Shown piece by piece: positions 26,157-33,947 of a DNA stretch of 64,000 nt (the first letter of the stretch is position 1; each line of letters starts with the position of its first letter). The notes beneath the pieces are model-generated. The model did no database searches. It was given only the letters and a program-made list of their open reading frames with translations, and had not been told where the DNA came from. Origin of the DNA: an uncultured Peptoniphilus sp. (GTDB taxonomy: Bacteria > Bacillota > Clostridia > Tissierellales > Peptoniphilaceae); contig NZ_CALUAA010000003.1 in NCBI RefSeq assembly GCF_943913915.1, positions 1 to 64,000 on the forward strand. Direction: 5' to 3'. Both the position numbers and the translations under genes were made by a program.

Positions 26157-27821
26157 ATGAAATTATCTCATTATTATCTACCGACCCTTCGTGAAGAGCC
26201 GGCGGAAGCTGTTACCCGAGCTCACGGTCTGATGGCGAGAAGTGCCATGGCCCGCATGACCGGCGTCGGCGTCTACAGTCTTCTTCCCTATGGTGTGGAA
26301 ATGGTTGAGAAATTACAGGGGGAAATAATTCATACACTATTTAAAGGCGGATTAAAAGTGTCCACCTCTCGATTCCAGCCGAGAGCACTTTGGGAGGACA
26401 GCGGTCGTTGGGAAAGCTACGGACCGATGATGTATAAAGTCGCGGATCGCTACTACCGCCAGGCTGCCCTTGCGCCGGAATCGGAGGAGGCCTTCTTAAA
26501 CCTTGTAAAAGGAGAGCTGAAGAGCTATAAGCAATTGCCCCTCTTTTTATATGAGGCGGAAAAAGCATTCCGGAGTATTGAAAAGCCCAAGTCAGGCTTC
26601 GGCGATGCCCGCGAGTTCGATGTCGTCGACGGCTACCTTTTCAATACCTCAGTAGAAGAGAGCGAAAGCTTTTATCAGGAAAAAATTGAAGAGGCGAAGT
26701 CACTTCTCGATAAGTGGGAGATTTCATATAAAACTGTGGAAACCGACGACAGCCTTATTTTCTACGGCACGGGAGAAGGTTATCCGGTGGAACTGGCATG
26801 GTACGGCGAGAAAGCTTTTTATAAGGATTTGGCGCCCATTCACTATGCTCTGCCGGAGGGAGAAGAACCTCTGGAAAGAGAAGACATACACACCCCGAAT
26901 GCGGCGACCATTAAAGATTTAAGTGATATGATCGGCGTGGAGCCCGCGCGCTGCGCCAAGGCTGTGGATCTGAACATTGACGGAGAGGCCATCTTTGTTT
27001 TTGTTCCGGGGGACAGGGATTTAAATCTGAAAAAGCTCGCTGCCTACTTAAAGGTAGATGAGGAAATCATCGACATGCTCGATGAAGAGACCATTAATGA
27101 AATGGGTTCTTTCCCGGGCTTTACAGGCCCCATCGGCCTCAGTGAAAAGGCCCGCATTATTGTGGATCGTTCCGTAACCGAAATCGACAATTTGGTGGTC
27201 GGTGCCAATCGTATGGATTACCACAGAAAAAATGTAAACTACGGTAGAGATTTCGAGGCGGAAATCGCAGAGGATCTCCTGTCTGTAGAAGAGGGAGATG
27301 TGACGCCTGAAGGGGAAGGGTACACTTTCGGTACAGGCTTTGAAATTCTGCGGATTAAAAAGCCGAGCGATCACTTTGCAAAGGCTATGAAGATTCAGTT
27401 TATAAACGACTCGGGAAAAGAAGCGCCCCTTGTCACCACCGGCATCTCCGTTCGGGTCGCGAGTATTCTGGCAGCTATTTTAGAAGCTCATCATGATGAG
27501 AAGGGGCTCAATTTCCCAATAGGTCTTTCTCCCTATGATGTGGCGATTACCATTGCCAATGTAAAAAAAGAAGAGCAGCTGGAAGGCGGTCTCGCCCTAT
27601 ACAGTGCGCTTAAAGAGAAAGGGATCTCCGTCTTAATCGATGACAGAAGCGAAAGGGCCGGCGTTAAATTTAATGACCGCGACCTTTTAGGCATTCCCCT
27701 TCAGGTGACGGCGGGAAAGGATATAGGCGATGGCCTCTATGAATATAAGATTCGGGGAGGTAATGCGGAAAAACTTTCTTTGGACCGCGTAGTAGAACTC
27801 ATTACAGATGCTCTTTCATAG
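26157..27821 (+). CDS. proS: Prolyl-tRNA synthetase-like protein with degenerate catalytic motifs
   Basis: This 554-residue protein has the full bacterial ProRS layout: class II catalytic core, inserted YbaK-type editing domain (residues about 240-390) and C-terminal anticodon domain (PYDVAI..., DDRSERAGVKFNDRDLLGIP). The catalytic motifs differ from the usual form. The proline-binding GPTHEE is APESEE (106-111), motif 2 FRxE is FRSI (138-141), and motif 3 GIGVTR reads GISVR (429-433). The editing-domain lysine region is kept. It may be a divergent active enzyme or a paralogue with another role. Confidence 0.85.
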   Translation: MKLSHYYLPTLREEPAEAVTRAHGLMARSAMARMTGVGVYSLLPYGVEMVEKLQGEIIHTLFKGGLKVSTSRFQPRALWEDSGRWESYGPMMYKVADRYYRQAALAPESEEAFLNLVKGELKSYKQLPLFLYEAEKAFRSIEKPKSGFGDAREFDVVDGYLFNTSVEESESFYQEKIEEAKSLLDKWEISYKTVETDDSLIFYGTGEGYPVELAWYGEKAFYKDLAPIHYALPEGEEPLEREDIHTPNAATIKDLSDMIGVEPARCAKAVDLNIDGEAIFVFVPGDRDLNLKKLAAYLKVDEEIIDMLDEETINEMGSFPGFTGPIGLSEKARIIVDRSVTEIDNLVVGANRMDYHRKNVNYGRDFEAEIAEDLLSVEEGDVTPEGEGYTFGTGFEILRIKKPSDHFAKAMKIQFINDSGKEAPLVTTGISVRVASILAAILEAHHDEKGLNFPIGLSPYDVAITIANVKKEEQLEGGLALYSALKEKGISVLIDDRSERAGVKFNDRDLLGIPLQVTAGKDIGDGLYEYKIRGGNAEKLSLDRVVELITDALS

Positions 27822-27826
27822 TGTGG

Positions 27827-27856
27827 AAAACCTCGGTTAACGAGGTTTTTCTTTTT
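27827..27856 (+). terminator. Terminator after proS
   Basis: AAAACCTCG pairs with CGAGGTTTT around GTTAA, followed by TCTTTTTTT. Confidence 0.85.
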
Positions 27857-27923
27857 TTGAATGTTATAGAATCGTAACGTGGCAAACGGTTAAAAGCTTT
27901 ATAATAGACACAAGGAGGTATGT

Positions 27924-29459
27924 ATGAGAAAAAGAGTATTATTATGGGCGATGCTCTGTCTTTTTCTAAGCGTGACTACCGGAGTCTATGCGATTGAGGA
28001 TGTACAGACGACGCTTTCTCTTCCCGAGACCTATCAGCAAAAGAGAGGAGACAGCTATCCGATGGCCCTTTCTATTACGCTGCCTACTGATTATAAACGG
28101 AATATAAAGACATTTTCTCTGTCATTTCTTGTAGATAAATCGGTGCGTGTGGATGATTTTAATTTGGAAGGTTCCTTAAGCGACAACGACTATCGACTAT
28201 CGGCGACCAAAGACGACGGTGAAGGTCAAGAGATCATTACTCTCGTCATTCCGGATGTAAAAAATGTGAGAGGACGAGAGATGACCCTTCATTTAAACGG
28301 AAAGTTTAAAAAGGGCGTTAAGAACATCGACGAGGTCAAAATGACCTACGCCGTCGGTGTCGTGGATCCTGCCGGAAAAGCCAGAAGCACTCAAAAAGAG
28401 ATTGTGAGTGAAAAGGGGCAACCGAAGCCTTCCGGGCTCTTTACAGTCGATCCCATCGAGCCTACGGATAACACCCTGACAGGGAAGGCGCCGAAAAAGA
28501 CACGCGTCCGTGTCTTTAGAGGCAGAACCCTTATCGGTAGCGGCGTGGCAAAAAATAACGGCACTTTTGCCATCGTCATCAATCCGCAGCCGGAGGGAGC
28601 GGAGCTCAGTTTTGAATTTGCATCGGGAAAACGAGAAGAAACGATTAAGGTAAGTGTGCAGGGAGAAAAACCGGCACCCGCTGAGGAAAATCCGTCCCGT
28701 AAAAAAATGCAGGATTATCTTGATGTCTTAAAATCGGTTCCCACAACCGACAGACCTCATGTGGATCAGCTTCAAATCAACGCCGCTTTGGCCACGGCGG
28801 AATTTGCCCTGGCAAAAGAAGAAAGCTATCCCGGAGAGATGGCAGGCGTGCAAAAAGCCCTGGAAGAAGCCATGAAGGTGGCACGCCCGGGCTATATGAC
28901 GGGATACCCGGACAAGAGCTTTAAGCCGAAAAAAGCCATGACGCGGGCGGAAGTTTCCGCCGTCTTTACCCGCATTATGACCCACGGAGAAACTATCGGC
29001 GCCTTCAGCTCTTTCACGGACATTGATGACAGCAAATGGTACGCATCTTCTATAGGGTATATGGAGAAAAAAGGTCTGATCACCGGCTATAAAGACGGAA
29101 CCTTTAAGCCGCAAAAGACAATAACCCGTGCGGAGTTCGCAAGAATTTTAGCGGGATATGCGAATCTTTCGCCTATAAGCGGCGGTACTGCTTACAGAGA
29201 TGTTAAATCGAGCCACTGGGCGAGCGGCTATATTGCGGCCGTGGAACAGGCCGGTTTAATGAGCGGACGCGGCAAGGGGCGCTTCGCACCTTCTGAAAAT
29301 ATTACACGCCAAGAAGTTTGCGCCGCTCTCAATAAAGCATTGGGTCGAGATGCAAATAAAGAATTCCTGGATACCTATGCCGTCAATTCCTTTAAGGATG
29401 TAAAGAAAAGTATGTGGAGCTACTATCAAATTTTAGAAGCGACAGGACAACCTCAATAA
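27924..29459 (+). CDS. SLH-domain surface protein with adhesin-like N-terminal region
   Basis: This 511-residue exported protein has a signal peptide (MRKRVLLWAMLCLFLSVTTG), a beta-rich N-terminal region without a recognised family (residues about 25-160), an Ig-like module near TGKAPKKTRVRVFRG, a helical linker, and three C-terminal SLH repeats (GYPDKSFKPKKAMTRAEVSA, GYKDGTFKPQKTITRAEFAR, GRGKGRFAPSENITRQEVCA). It is likely held on cell-wall polymers. It is monocistronic between two terminators. Confidence 0.87.
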   Translation: MRKRVLLWAMLCLFLSVTTGVYAIEDVQTTLSLPETYQQKRGDSYPMALSITLPTDYKRNIKTFSLSFLVDKSVRVDDFNLEGSLSDNDYRLSATKDDGEGQEIITLVIPDVKNVRGREMTLHLNGKFKKGVKNIDEVKMTYAVGVVDPAGKARSTQKEIVSEKGQPKPSGLFTVDPIEPTDNTLTGKAPKKTRVRVFRGRTLIGSGVAKNNGTFAIVINPQPEGAELSFEFASGKREETIKVSVQGEKPAPAEENPSRKKMQDYLDVLKSVPTTDRPHVDQLQINAALATAEFALAKEESYPGEMAGVQKALEEAMKVARPGYMTGYPDKSFKPKKAMTRAEVSAVFTRIMTHGETIGAFSSFTDIDDSKWYASSIGYMEKKGLITGYKDGTFKPQKTITRAEFARILAGYANLSPISGGTAYRDVKSSHWASGYIAAVEQAGLMSGRGKGRFAPSENITRQEVCAALNKALGRDANKEFLDTYAVNSFKDVKKSMWSYYQILEATGQPQ

Positions 29460-29466
29460 AGAATGG

Positions 29467-29551
29467 AAGCCCGATTCGTCGGGCTCTTAATTAGGGATTT
29501 TATTCCTTAATATTAAATCGGCATGAAGGTATTAAATTTCGTGCCGATTTT
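29467..29551 (+). terminator. Two hairpins after the SLH gene
   Basis: AGCCCGA/TCGGGCT with a TTCG loop (29468-29485) and AAATCGGCA/TGCCGATTT (29515-29550) follow the stop codon. The second is at the edge of the AT-rich scar. Confidence 0.7.
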
Positions 29552-29567
29552 TAAATGTCAATTTTCC

Positions 29568-29840
29568 CTATAAAGTTGCATAAATCAAGACAGTTTGTTT
29601 CCTTAACTTTGTACCTGGAGCCTTTTCTGATTGGACTGCATAAATCTTCTCTATAAAAGTTCTTATTATTTCTGGTTCAATTTCTTTAATACCCATGTAC
29701 TTCCTAATAAGTTTTACTAATGATTCTACATTAAGTTCTTCTTACTGCGATTTTGTAAAAGTTTTCTCTAGTTTAGATGTTTTCTCTTGATGGTCATATT
29801 CTCCCTTCACTAGCCCAAAATAAAAGCAGTAATTTTGATT
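29568..29840 (-). pseudogene. 3' relic of a large serine recombinase (DUF4368 end)
   Basis: Read on the minus strand, this piece gives LVKGEYDHQEKTSKLEK, then a stop codon at a frame-retaining position, then VESLVKLIRKYMG and EIEPEIIRTFIEKI before a natural stop at 29568. This is the typical DUF4368 tail of the large serine recombinases of Tn and ICE elements. The N-terminal catalytic domain is missing. The in-frame stop and truncation show that it is dead. Confidence 0.8.
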
Positions 29841-29954
29841 AGAAAAGAAGACGGAAACAGATTCGTCTTAAGCAATATGGAAAGGTTAAGTTATAGAATG
29901 TAGTATAATATGACAGAAAAACGATATAAAGTGCAAAGCGATCAGGGGTGCAAT

Positions 29955-30073
29955 ATGGGATGTTCATATGATAAATTATGGAAAAAATAATAAATGAAAA
30001 GATGAATAAACTGGACTTACAAAAAGTCATAAGTGCAACTCCTCACACCATAGCTAAAATGGGACGAGATTAA
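29955..30073 (+). pseudogene. Relic of an XRE-type mobile-element regulator
   Basis: ATG-GGATGTTCATATGAT begins a reading of MGCSYDKLWKK that breaks at an A-run, after which the next frame reads MNKLDLQKVISATPHTIAKMGRD before a stop. Intact relatives (MxVSYxKLWKxLIDxxMNKxDLxxxAGIS) are small helix-turn-helix regulators common on conjugative elements. A frameshift and early stop make it a pseudogene. Confidence 0.7.
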
Positions 30074-30093
30074 AGAAGAAAGGTTAGAAGACT

Positions 30094-30948
30094 ATGGAAA
30101 ATAAAGTTAAGAAATTTTCTAAAATTATCTTAAAGATTTTTATTTTGCTGCTGGCAATCCTCATCTTCTCTGGTGGGATTATGCTTGCTCTGTCACTCAT
30201 TTTTTATGGAAAAACCTATTTTAACAACGACTATAAAAATGCAAACCTAGTGATGTTAATGGGAACTACTGGTCAACTATTGGCGGCCATCTTTTTTGTA
30301 AAATTTATTTTGAAAAAGAAAAGTGACTACATCTTTTTTAAGAGAGAAAGCCTTGCCAAGACCACTAGCATTGGACTTTTCCTTGGATTCCTGCAAATTT
30401 CAATTTATGTCTTATTAGACGTGGGGAGGGGAGCCCTTGGATACAGTGGAAGTAGCTATGGCAATTTCAATTTGATTTTTCTTGCCTACTTTATAGCATT
30501 TTTTATCCAGTCAACATCAGAAGAAGTCTTGGTAAGAGGAATCCTAACGAGAGTTCTATGTGATAGATTTGGAAGAAATGTTGCAATTTTACTTCCTTCG
30601 ATTTTTTTTGGACTTTTGCACCTGGGTAAAGAGGGGGTTACAATTTTGTCCACCCTTAACACAATCCTAGTGGGCATATTTTTTGCAAAATTACTATTTT
30701 ACAAAGAAAATATTATGTTGACCTCTGGAGTTCACGCAGGTTGGAATTTCTCCATGGCAATGATTTATGGTTTAAGCGTAAGTGGCTTTAGTGGATTTGA
30801 TAGCTTACTTAACTTTAAGATTTTAAATTATAACTTGTACGATGAGATATATGGACCTGAGGGCAGCATAGTAGTAACAGTTATTGAAATTTTGAGCATT
30901 CTTGCCATATTTTACTTAGAAAGAAGAAAGGAAATAAGAAATAGATGA
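30094..30948 (+). CDS. CPBP family intramembrane metalloprotease
   Basis: This 284-residue membrane protein has about eight hydrophobic helices and the CPBP (CAAX/Abi) motifs: EE at residues 143-144 with R148 (STSEEVLVRGIL) and FGLLHLG with the histidine. Members process or protect peptides; some give bacteriocin immunity. It is strikingly AT-rich compared with its neighbours and lies directly after the recombinase and regulator relics, so it was probably acquired with them. The ATG follows AGAAAGGTTAG, a weaker site. Confidence 0.85.
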   Translation: MENKVKKFSKIILKIFILLLAILIFSGGIMLALSLIFYGKTYFNNDYKNANLVMLMGTTGQLLAAIFFVKFILKKKSDYIFFKRESLAKTTSIGLFLGFLQISIYVLLDVGRGALGYSGSSYGNFNLIFLAYFIAFFIQSTSEEVLVRGILTRVLCDRFGRNVAILLPSIFFGLLHLGKEGVTILSTLNTILVGIFFAKLLFYKENIMLTSGVHAGWNFSMAMIYGLSVSGFSGFDSLLNFKILNYNLYDEIYGPEGSIVVTVIEILSILAIFYLERRKEIRNR

Positions 30949-30983
30949 TAAAAAATAGTTTATTTAAGAATTCAATCTTATGA

Positions 30984-31059
30984 AAACAGATACTCTTCTG
31001 AAAGGAGTGAAGAAGTAGTTGACATGGTTTTAGAGCAAGCGGAAACTTATAAAAATTAG
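30984..31059 (+). pseudogene. Short coding-like fragment after the CPBP gene
   Basis: One frame without a start reads SYENRYSSERSEEVVDMVLEQAETYKN before a stop, given here in two parts: SYENRYSSERSEEV then VDMVLEQAETYKN. It has a protein-like composition and lies inside the AT-rich scar. I do not recognise the family; it looks like the tail of a lost gene. Confidence 0.35.
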
Positions 31060-31061
31060 TG

Positions 31062-31097
31062 AAAAGGCAATGAGTATTAAACTCATTGCCTTTTTTG
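31062..31097 (+). terminator. Terminator closing the AT-rich island
   Basis: A 13-pair stem (AAAAGGCAATGAG with CTCATTGCCTTTT) and a T-run. Confidence 0.85.
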
Positions 31098-31191
31098 CCA
31101 TCTAAAGACTTTCCAAATAGGTTTTTCTAAAGCCCCTAATTCAATGAGCCTCATGTCGGGCTTTTTTATGAAGAGAGCAGGTTTTCGGTTT

Positions 31192-31220
31192 TTGTCCATG
31201 TCCGGAGGCTATGCTATAAT
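31192..31220 (+). promoter_or_regulatory. Promoter of the PHP-gltX unit
   Basis: TTGTCC (31192-31197) and TATAAT (31215-31220) with 17 bases between, 24 bases before the PHP gene start. Confidence 0.65.
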
Positions 31221-31243
31221 AAATGAGATAGATTGGAGGCATT

Positions 31244-31963
31244 ATGCAATTACACATGGATTTGCATACGCACACCATCGCCTCCGGACACGCTTACTCA
31301 ACTCTTAGAGAGAATATAAACGTCGCCAAAGAAAAAGGATTGACGATCTTTGGAACGAGCGACCACGCCAAGGCCATGCCCGGTGTTTACAGTAATTCCA
31401 CTTTCGGTAATTATCGGGGAATTCCCCGCTACATCGACGGCCTCTGTGTGTTATGTGGCGTAGAAGCTAATATTTTAAACGAAGACGGAGATATCGACAT
31501 CGACCTCACGAGAGGGCGAGTCGATTACGCCATCGTCAGTTTACACAGACAATGTTACAGTTCCAAAACCGCGGAAGAAAACACACAGGCCATTATAAAA
31601 GCCTGCGATCATCCGTTGGTAAAAATCGTCGGCCATCCCGACGATGCGCGCTTTCCTTTAGATTACGATCAGCTTTCCGATTTTATCGTAGAGCGTGATC
31701 TTTTTTGTGAGGTCAATAATTCATCTTTGAAAGTCAATGGGCCGCGTCTAGGGGCGAGGGAAAACCTAAAGGTGCTGTTGCAATTAGGAAAAGAAAAAAA
31801 CATGAAAGTCATCGTGGGCAGCGACGCCCACATGGATGTAGAGGTGGGAAATTTCGATCTCGCGAGGGCGCTTCTCGAAGAGACGGGATACCCGGAAGAG
31901 CTGATCGTCAACACGTGGCGAGACGAGGATATTCTTTCCGCCTTTACACTGATGGAAAAATAA
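31244..31963 (+). CDS. PHP-domain phosphatase (YcdX type)
   Basis: This 239-residue protein has PHP metal motifs DLHTHTIASGHAYS at the N-terminus, GTSDHAKAMPG, GVEANILNEDGDID, VGHPDDARFP and GSDAHMDVEVG. This order is that of YcdX-like phosphatases, which act on small phosphoesters. It precedes gltX by nine bases with AGGAGG between them, so the two share a transcript. It differs from the PHP gene at 21.4 kb, which is of the HisK type. Confidence 0.85.
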   Translation: MQLHMDLHTHTIASGHAYSTLRENINVAKEKGLTIFGTSDHAKAMPGVYSNSTFGNYRGIPRYIDGLCVLCGVEANILNEDGDIDIDLTRGRVDYAIVSLHRQCYSSKTAEENTQAIIKACDHPLVKIVGHPDDARFPLDYDQLSDFIVERDLFCEVNNSSLKVNGPRLGARENLKVLLQLGKEKNMKVIVGSDAHMDVEVGNFDLARALLEETGYPEELIVNTWRDEDILSAFTLMEK

Positions 31964-31972
31964 GGAGGAACC

Positions 31973-33451
31973 ATGGACAATGTACGCGTACGCTTTGCCC
32001 CGTCACCGACAGGGTATTTGCACATCGGCGGCTTGAGAACGGCCGTTTACAATTATCTATACGCCAGACAACATAAGGGCAAATTTTTACTTCGTATCGA
32101 AGATACGGACAGAACCCGCTTTGTGGAAGGGGCCATCGAAAATTTAATTCGTTCCCTGACCTGGTCGGGCATCGAAATCGACGAAGGCGTCATGATGGAA
32201 AACGGCGAAGTTGTAGAGAAGGGCGATTGCGGGCCCTATATTCAATCGAAGCGTCTCGATATCTATAAAAAATACGTGGACCAACTTTTAGAATCGGGCC
32301 ACGCTTATTACTGCTTCTGCACAAAAGAGCGCTTAGACGCCCTGCGCGAAGAGCAAAAAATCAAGGGCAAGGTTCCCCGCTACGACGGTCTTTGCCGAGG
32401 CGTCTCCATGGAAGAGGCGAAAGAACGGATCGCCAATGGGGAAGATTATGTGGTACGTTTAAAATTACCCCACGACCGTGATATTTCCTTTGAAGACGAA
32501 GCTCGCGGCACCATCACCATTAACAGTAATGAAATGGACGATCAGGTGCTTATGAAGAGCGACGGTTTCCCCACCTACCACATGGCTGTTGTTGTAGATG
32601 ACCACTTAATGGGGATTACCCACATTATTCGTGGAGAAGAGTGGCTACCCTCCACGCCGAAACACGTCTACCTTTATGAAGCTCTCGGTTGGGAAGTGCC
32701 CACTTATATTCACCTCCCCGGTGTCTTAAATAGCGATCACAAAAAACTCTCCAAACGTCAAGGGGACGTATCCGTTGAAGACTTCCGCGGTCACGGCTAC
32801 CTGCCGGAAGGTCTCGTCAACTACTTGGCTCTTGTAGGCTGGTCTCCCGAAGACAATCAGGAAATTTTCAATATGGAAGAACTGATCAAAGCCTTCGACA
32901 CGAAACGCATCGCTAAAACCGGCGGTGTCTTCGACGTGAAGAAACTGGATTGGGTCAACAGCCACTACATGAAGGAGCTCTCCACCGACGAACTTCTCAA
33001 TATGGCTATGCCCTATATTGAAGAAGCGGGTCTCTTTACAAAAGACGATGTGGAAAAAAATCCCGAGCACTACCGCGTCTTAATGGAAACCATTCAAGAC
33101 GGATTGGACCGCTTGGAACAAGTTCCCGAAGCCTGCGGTTTCCTCTACGACGAGTACGAGGTAACGGAAGAAGCGGCTCTCGAGCAATTAAAATCGGAAT
33201 CGGCGCCGAAAGTTATTGCAGGACTCGAGGAAATACTCGGAGAAATGGACGAGATCACCTTGGAAGATGCGGGCAAGCTTATGAAGCAAGTTCAAAAAGC
33301 GAGCGGCATCAAAGGCAAGAACCTTTACATGCCGGCACGAGCTGCCATGACAGGCAATGTCCACGGACCGGAACTCAGCAATATTATCTATCTCCTCGGA
33401 AAAGAAGAGATTTTAAAGAGATTGGAAAAGGCGAAGGGATATTTCGCATAA
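31973..33451 (+). CDS. gltX: Glutamyl-tRNA synthetase
   Basis: This 492-residue class I synthetase charges tRNA-Glu. The HIGH motif appears as FAPSPTGYLHIGGLRTA and the KMSKS-type motif as DHKKLSKRQGDVSV. The cysteine-rich zinc-like segment YCFCTKERLDALREEQ is present. The length is normal for the bacterial enzyme. It ends at a hairpin. Whether it is discriminating or also charges tRNA-Gln cannot be seen. Confidence 0.95.
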   Translation: MDNVRVRFAPSPTGYLHIGGLRTAVYNYLYARQHKGKFLLRIEDTDRTRFVEGAIENLIRSLTWSGIEIDEGVMMENGEVVEKGDCGPYIQSKRLDIYKKYVDQLLESGHAYYCFCTKERLDALREEQKIKGKVPRYDGLCRGVSMEEAKERIANGEDYVVRLKLPHDRDISFEDEARGTITINSNEMDDQVLMKSDGFPTYHMAVVVDDHLMGITHIIRGEEWLPSTPKHVYLYEALGWEVPTYIHLPGVLNSDHKKLSKRQGDVSVEDFRGHGYLPEGLVNYLALVGWSPEDNQEIFNMEELIKAFDTKRIAKTGGVFDVKKLDWVNSHYMKELSTDELLNMAMPYIEEAGLFTKDDVEKNPEHYRVLMETIQDGLDRLEQVPEACGFLYDEYEVTEEAALEQLKSESAPKVIAGLEEILGEMDEITLEDAGKLMKQVQKASGIKGKNLYMPARAAMTGNVHGPELSNIIYLLGKEEILKRLEKAKGYFA

Positions 33452-33489
33452 AAAATCTTACCTCGAAGGGATGAGTTCAGAAAGTCGAA

Positions 33490-33530
33490 CAAAAACGAGT
33501 AAGCAATACGCTTGCTCGCTTTTGTTTTAC
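33490..33530 (+). terminator. Terminator after gltX
   Basis: ACAAAAACGAGTAAGC pairs with GCTTGCTCGCTTTTGT with one wobble, ending in TTTT. Confidence 0.7.
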
Positions 33531-33872
33531 ATAATGTTCGTTCTATGGTGATTGAAAAGAATAGCCATCTAAGGTGCGGAAAAGGCGGCTCTTTAAATAG
33601 TATCTGCTTGAGATGGACAACTCTTGGATAGAAAGATCAAAACAGGTGGATAGCGGTGAAAAGTATCACATATCGATTAGTAAGGATGTAGAGGTCTTTT
33701 ATTAATCGAAGAGAACCGATGCTCTATGTGCTGACCATTAAAATTGGATTAAGGAACTCATTTAGTTTGTACGCGACAATTGAGGAGTTTGGTGAAAATC
33801 AGACTCCTTTTTATTTTCCTAAAAAATTTCCATGGCCAATTTTATGAAAGCTGTCATCATTTATACGAAAAT
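33531..33872. other. Gene-free stretch upstream of the DUF438 gene
   Basis: No open frame with a ribosome-binding site is visible. A weak terminator-like stem, AGGAGT (33783-33788) with ACTCCT (33803-33808) and a T-run, suggests the end of a lost or untranslated transcript. The segment is AT-rich compared with the gltX side. Confidence 0.45.
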
Positions 33873-33914
33873 GTTGTTAAAACAACGTACACAGATTCTT
33901 TTTATGATTACAAT
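33873..33914 (+). promoter_or_regulatory. Crp/Fnr-type box and promoter of the DUF438 gene
   Basis: A palindrome GTTGTT-AA-AACAAC (33873-33886) lies upstream of a -10 box TACAAT (33909-33914). With the start expected at about 33921, the centre of the palindrome is at about -41.5, the classical position for activation by a Crp/Fnr protein. There is no good -35 box, which also fits activator dependence. A near-identical box is found at 36333. Confidence 0.7.
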
Positions 33915-33947
33915 AAAGAAAAGTGAGAAATGAAAGGAGTTCTTGAT

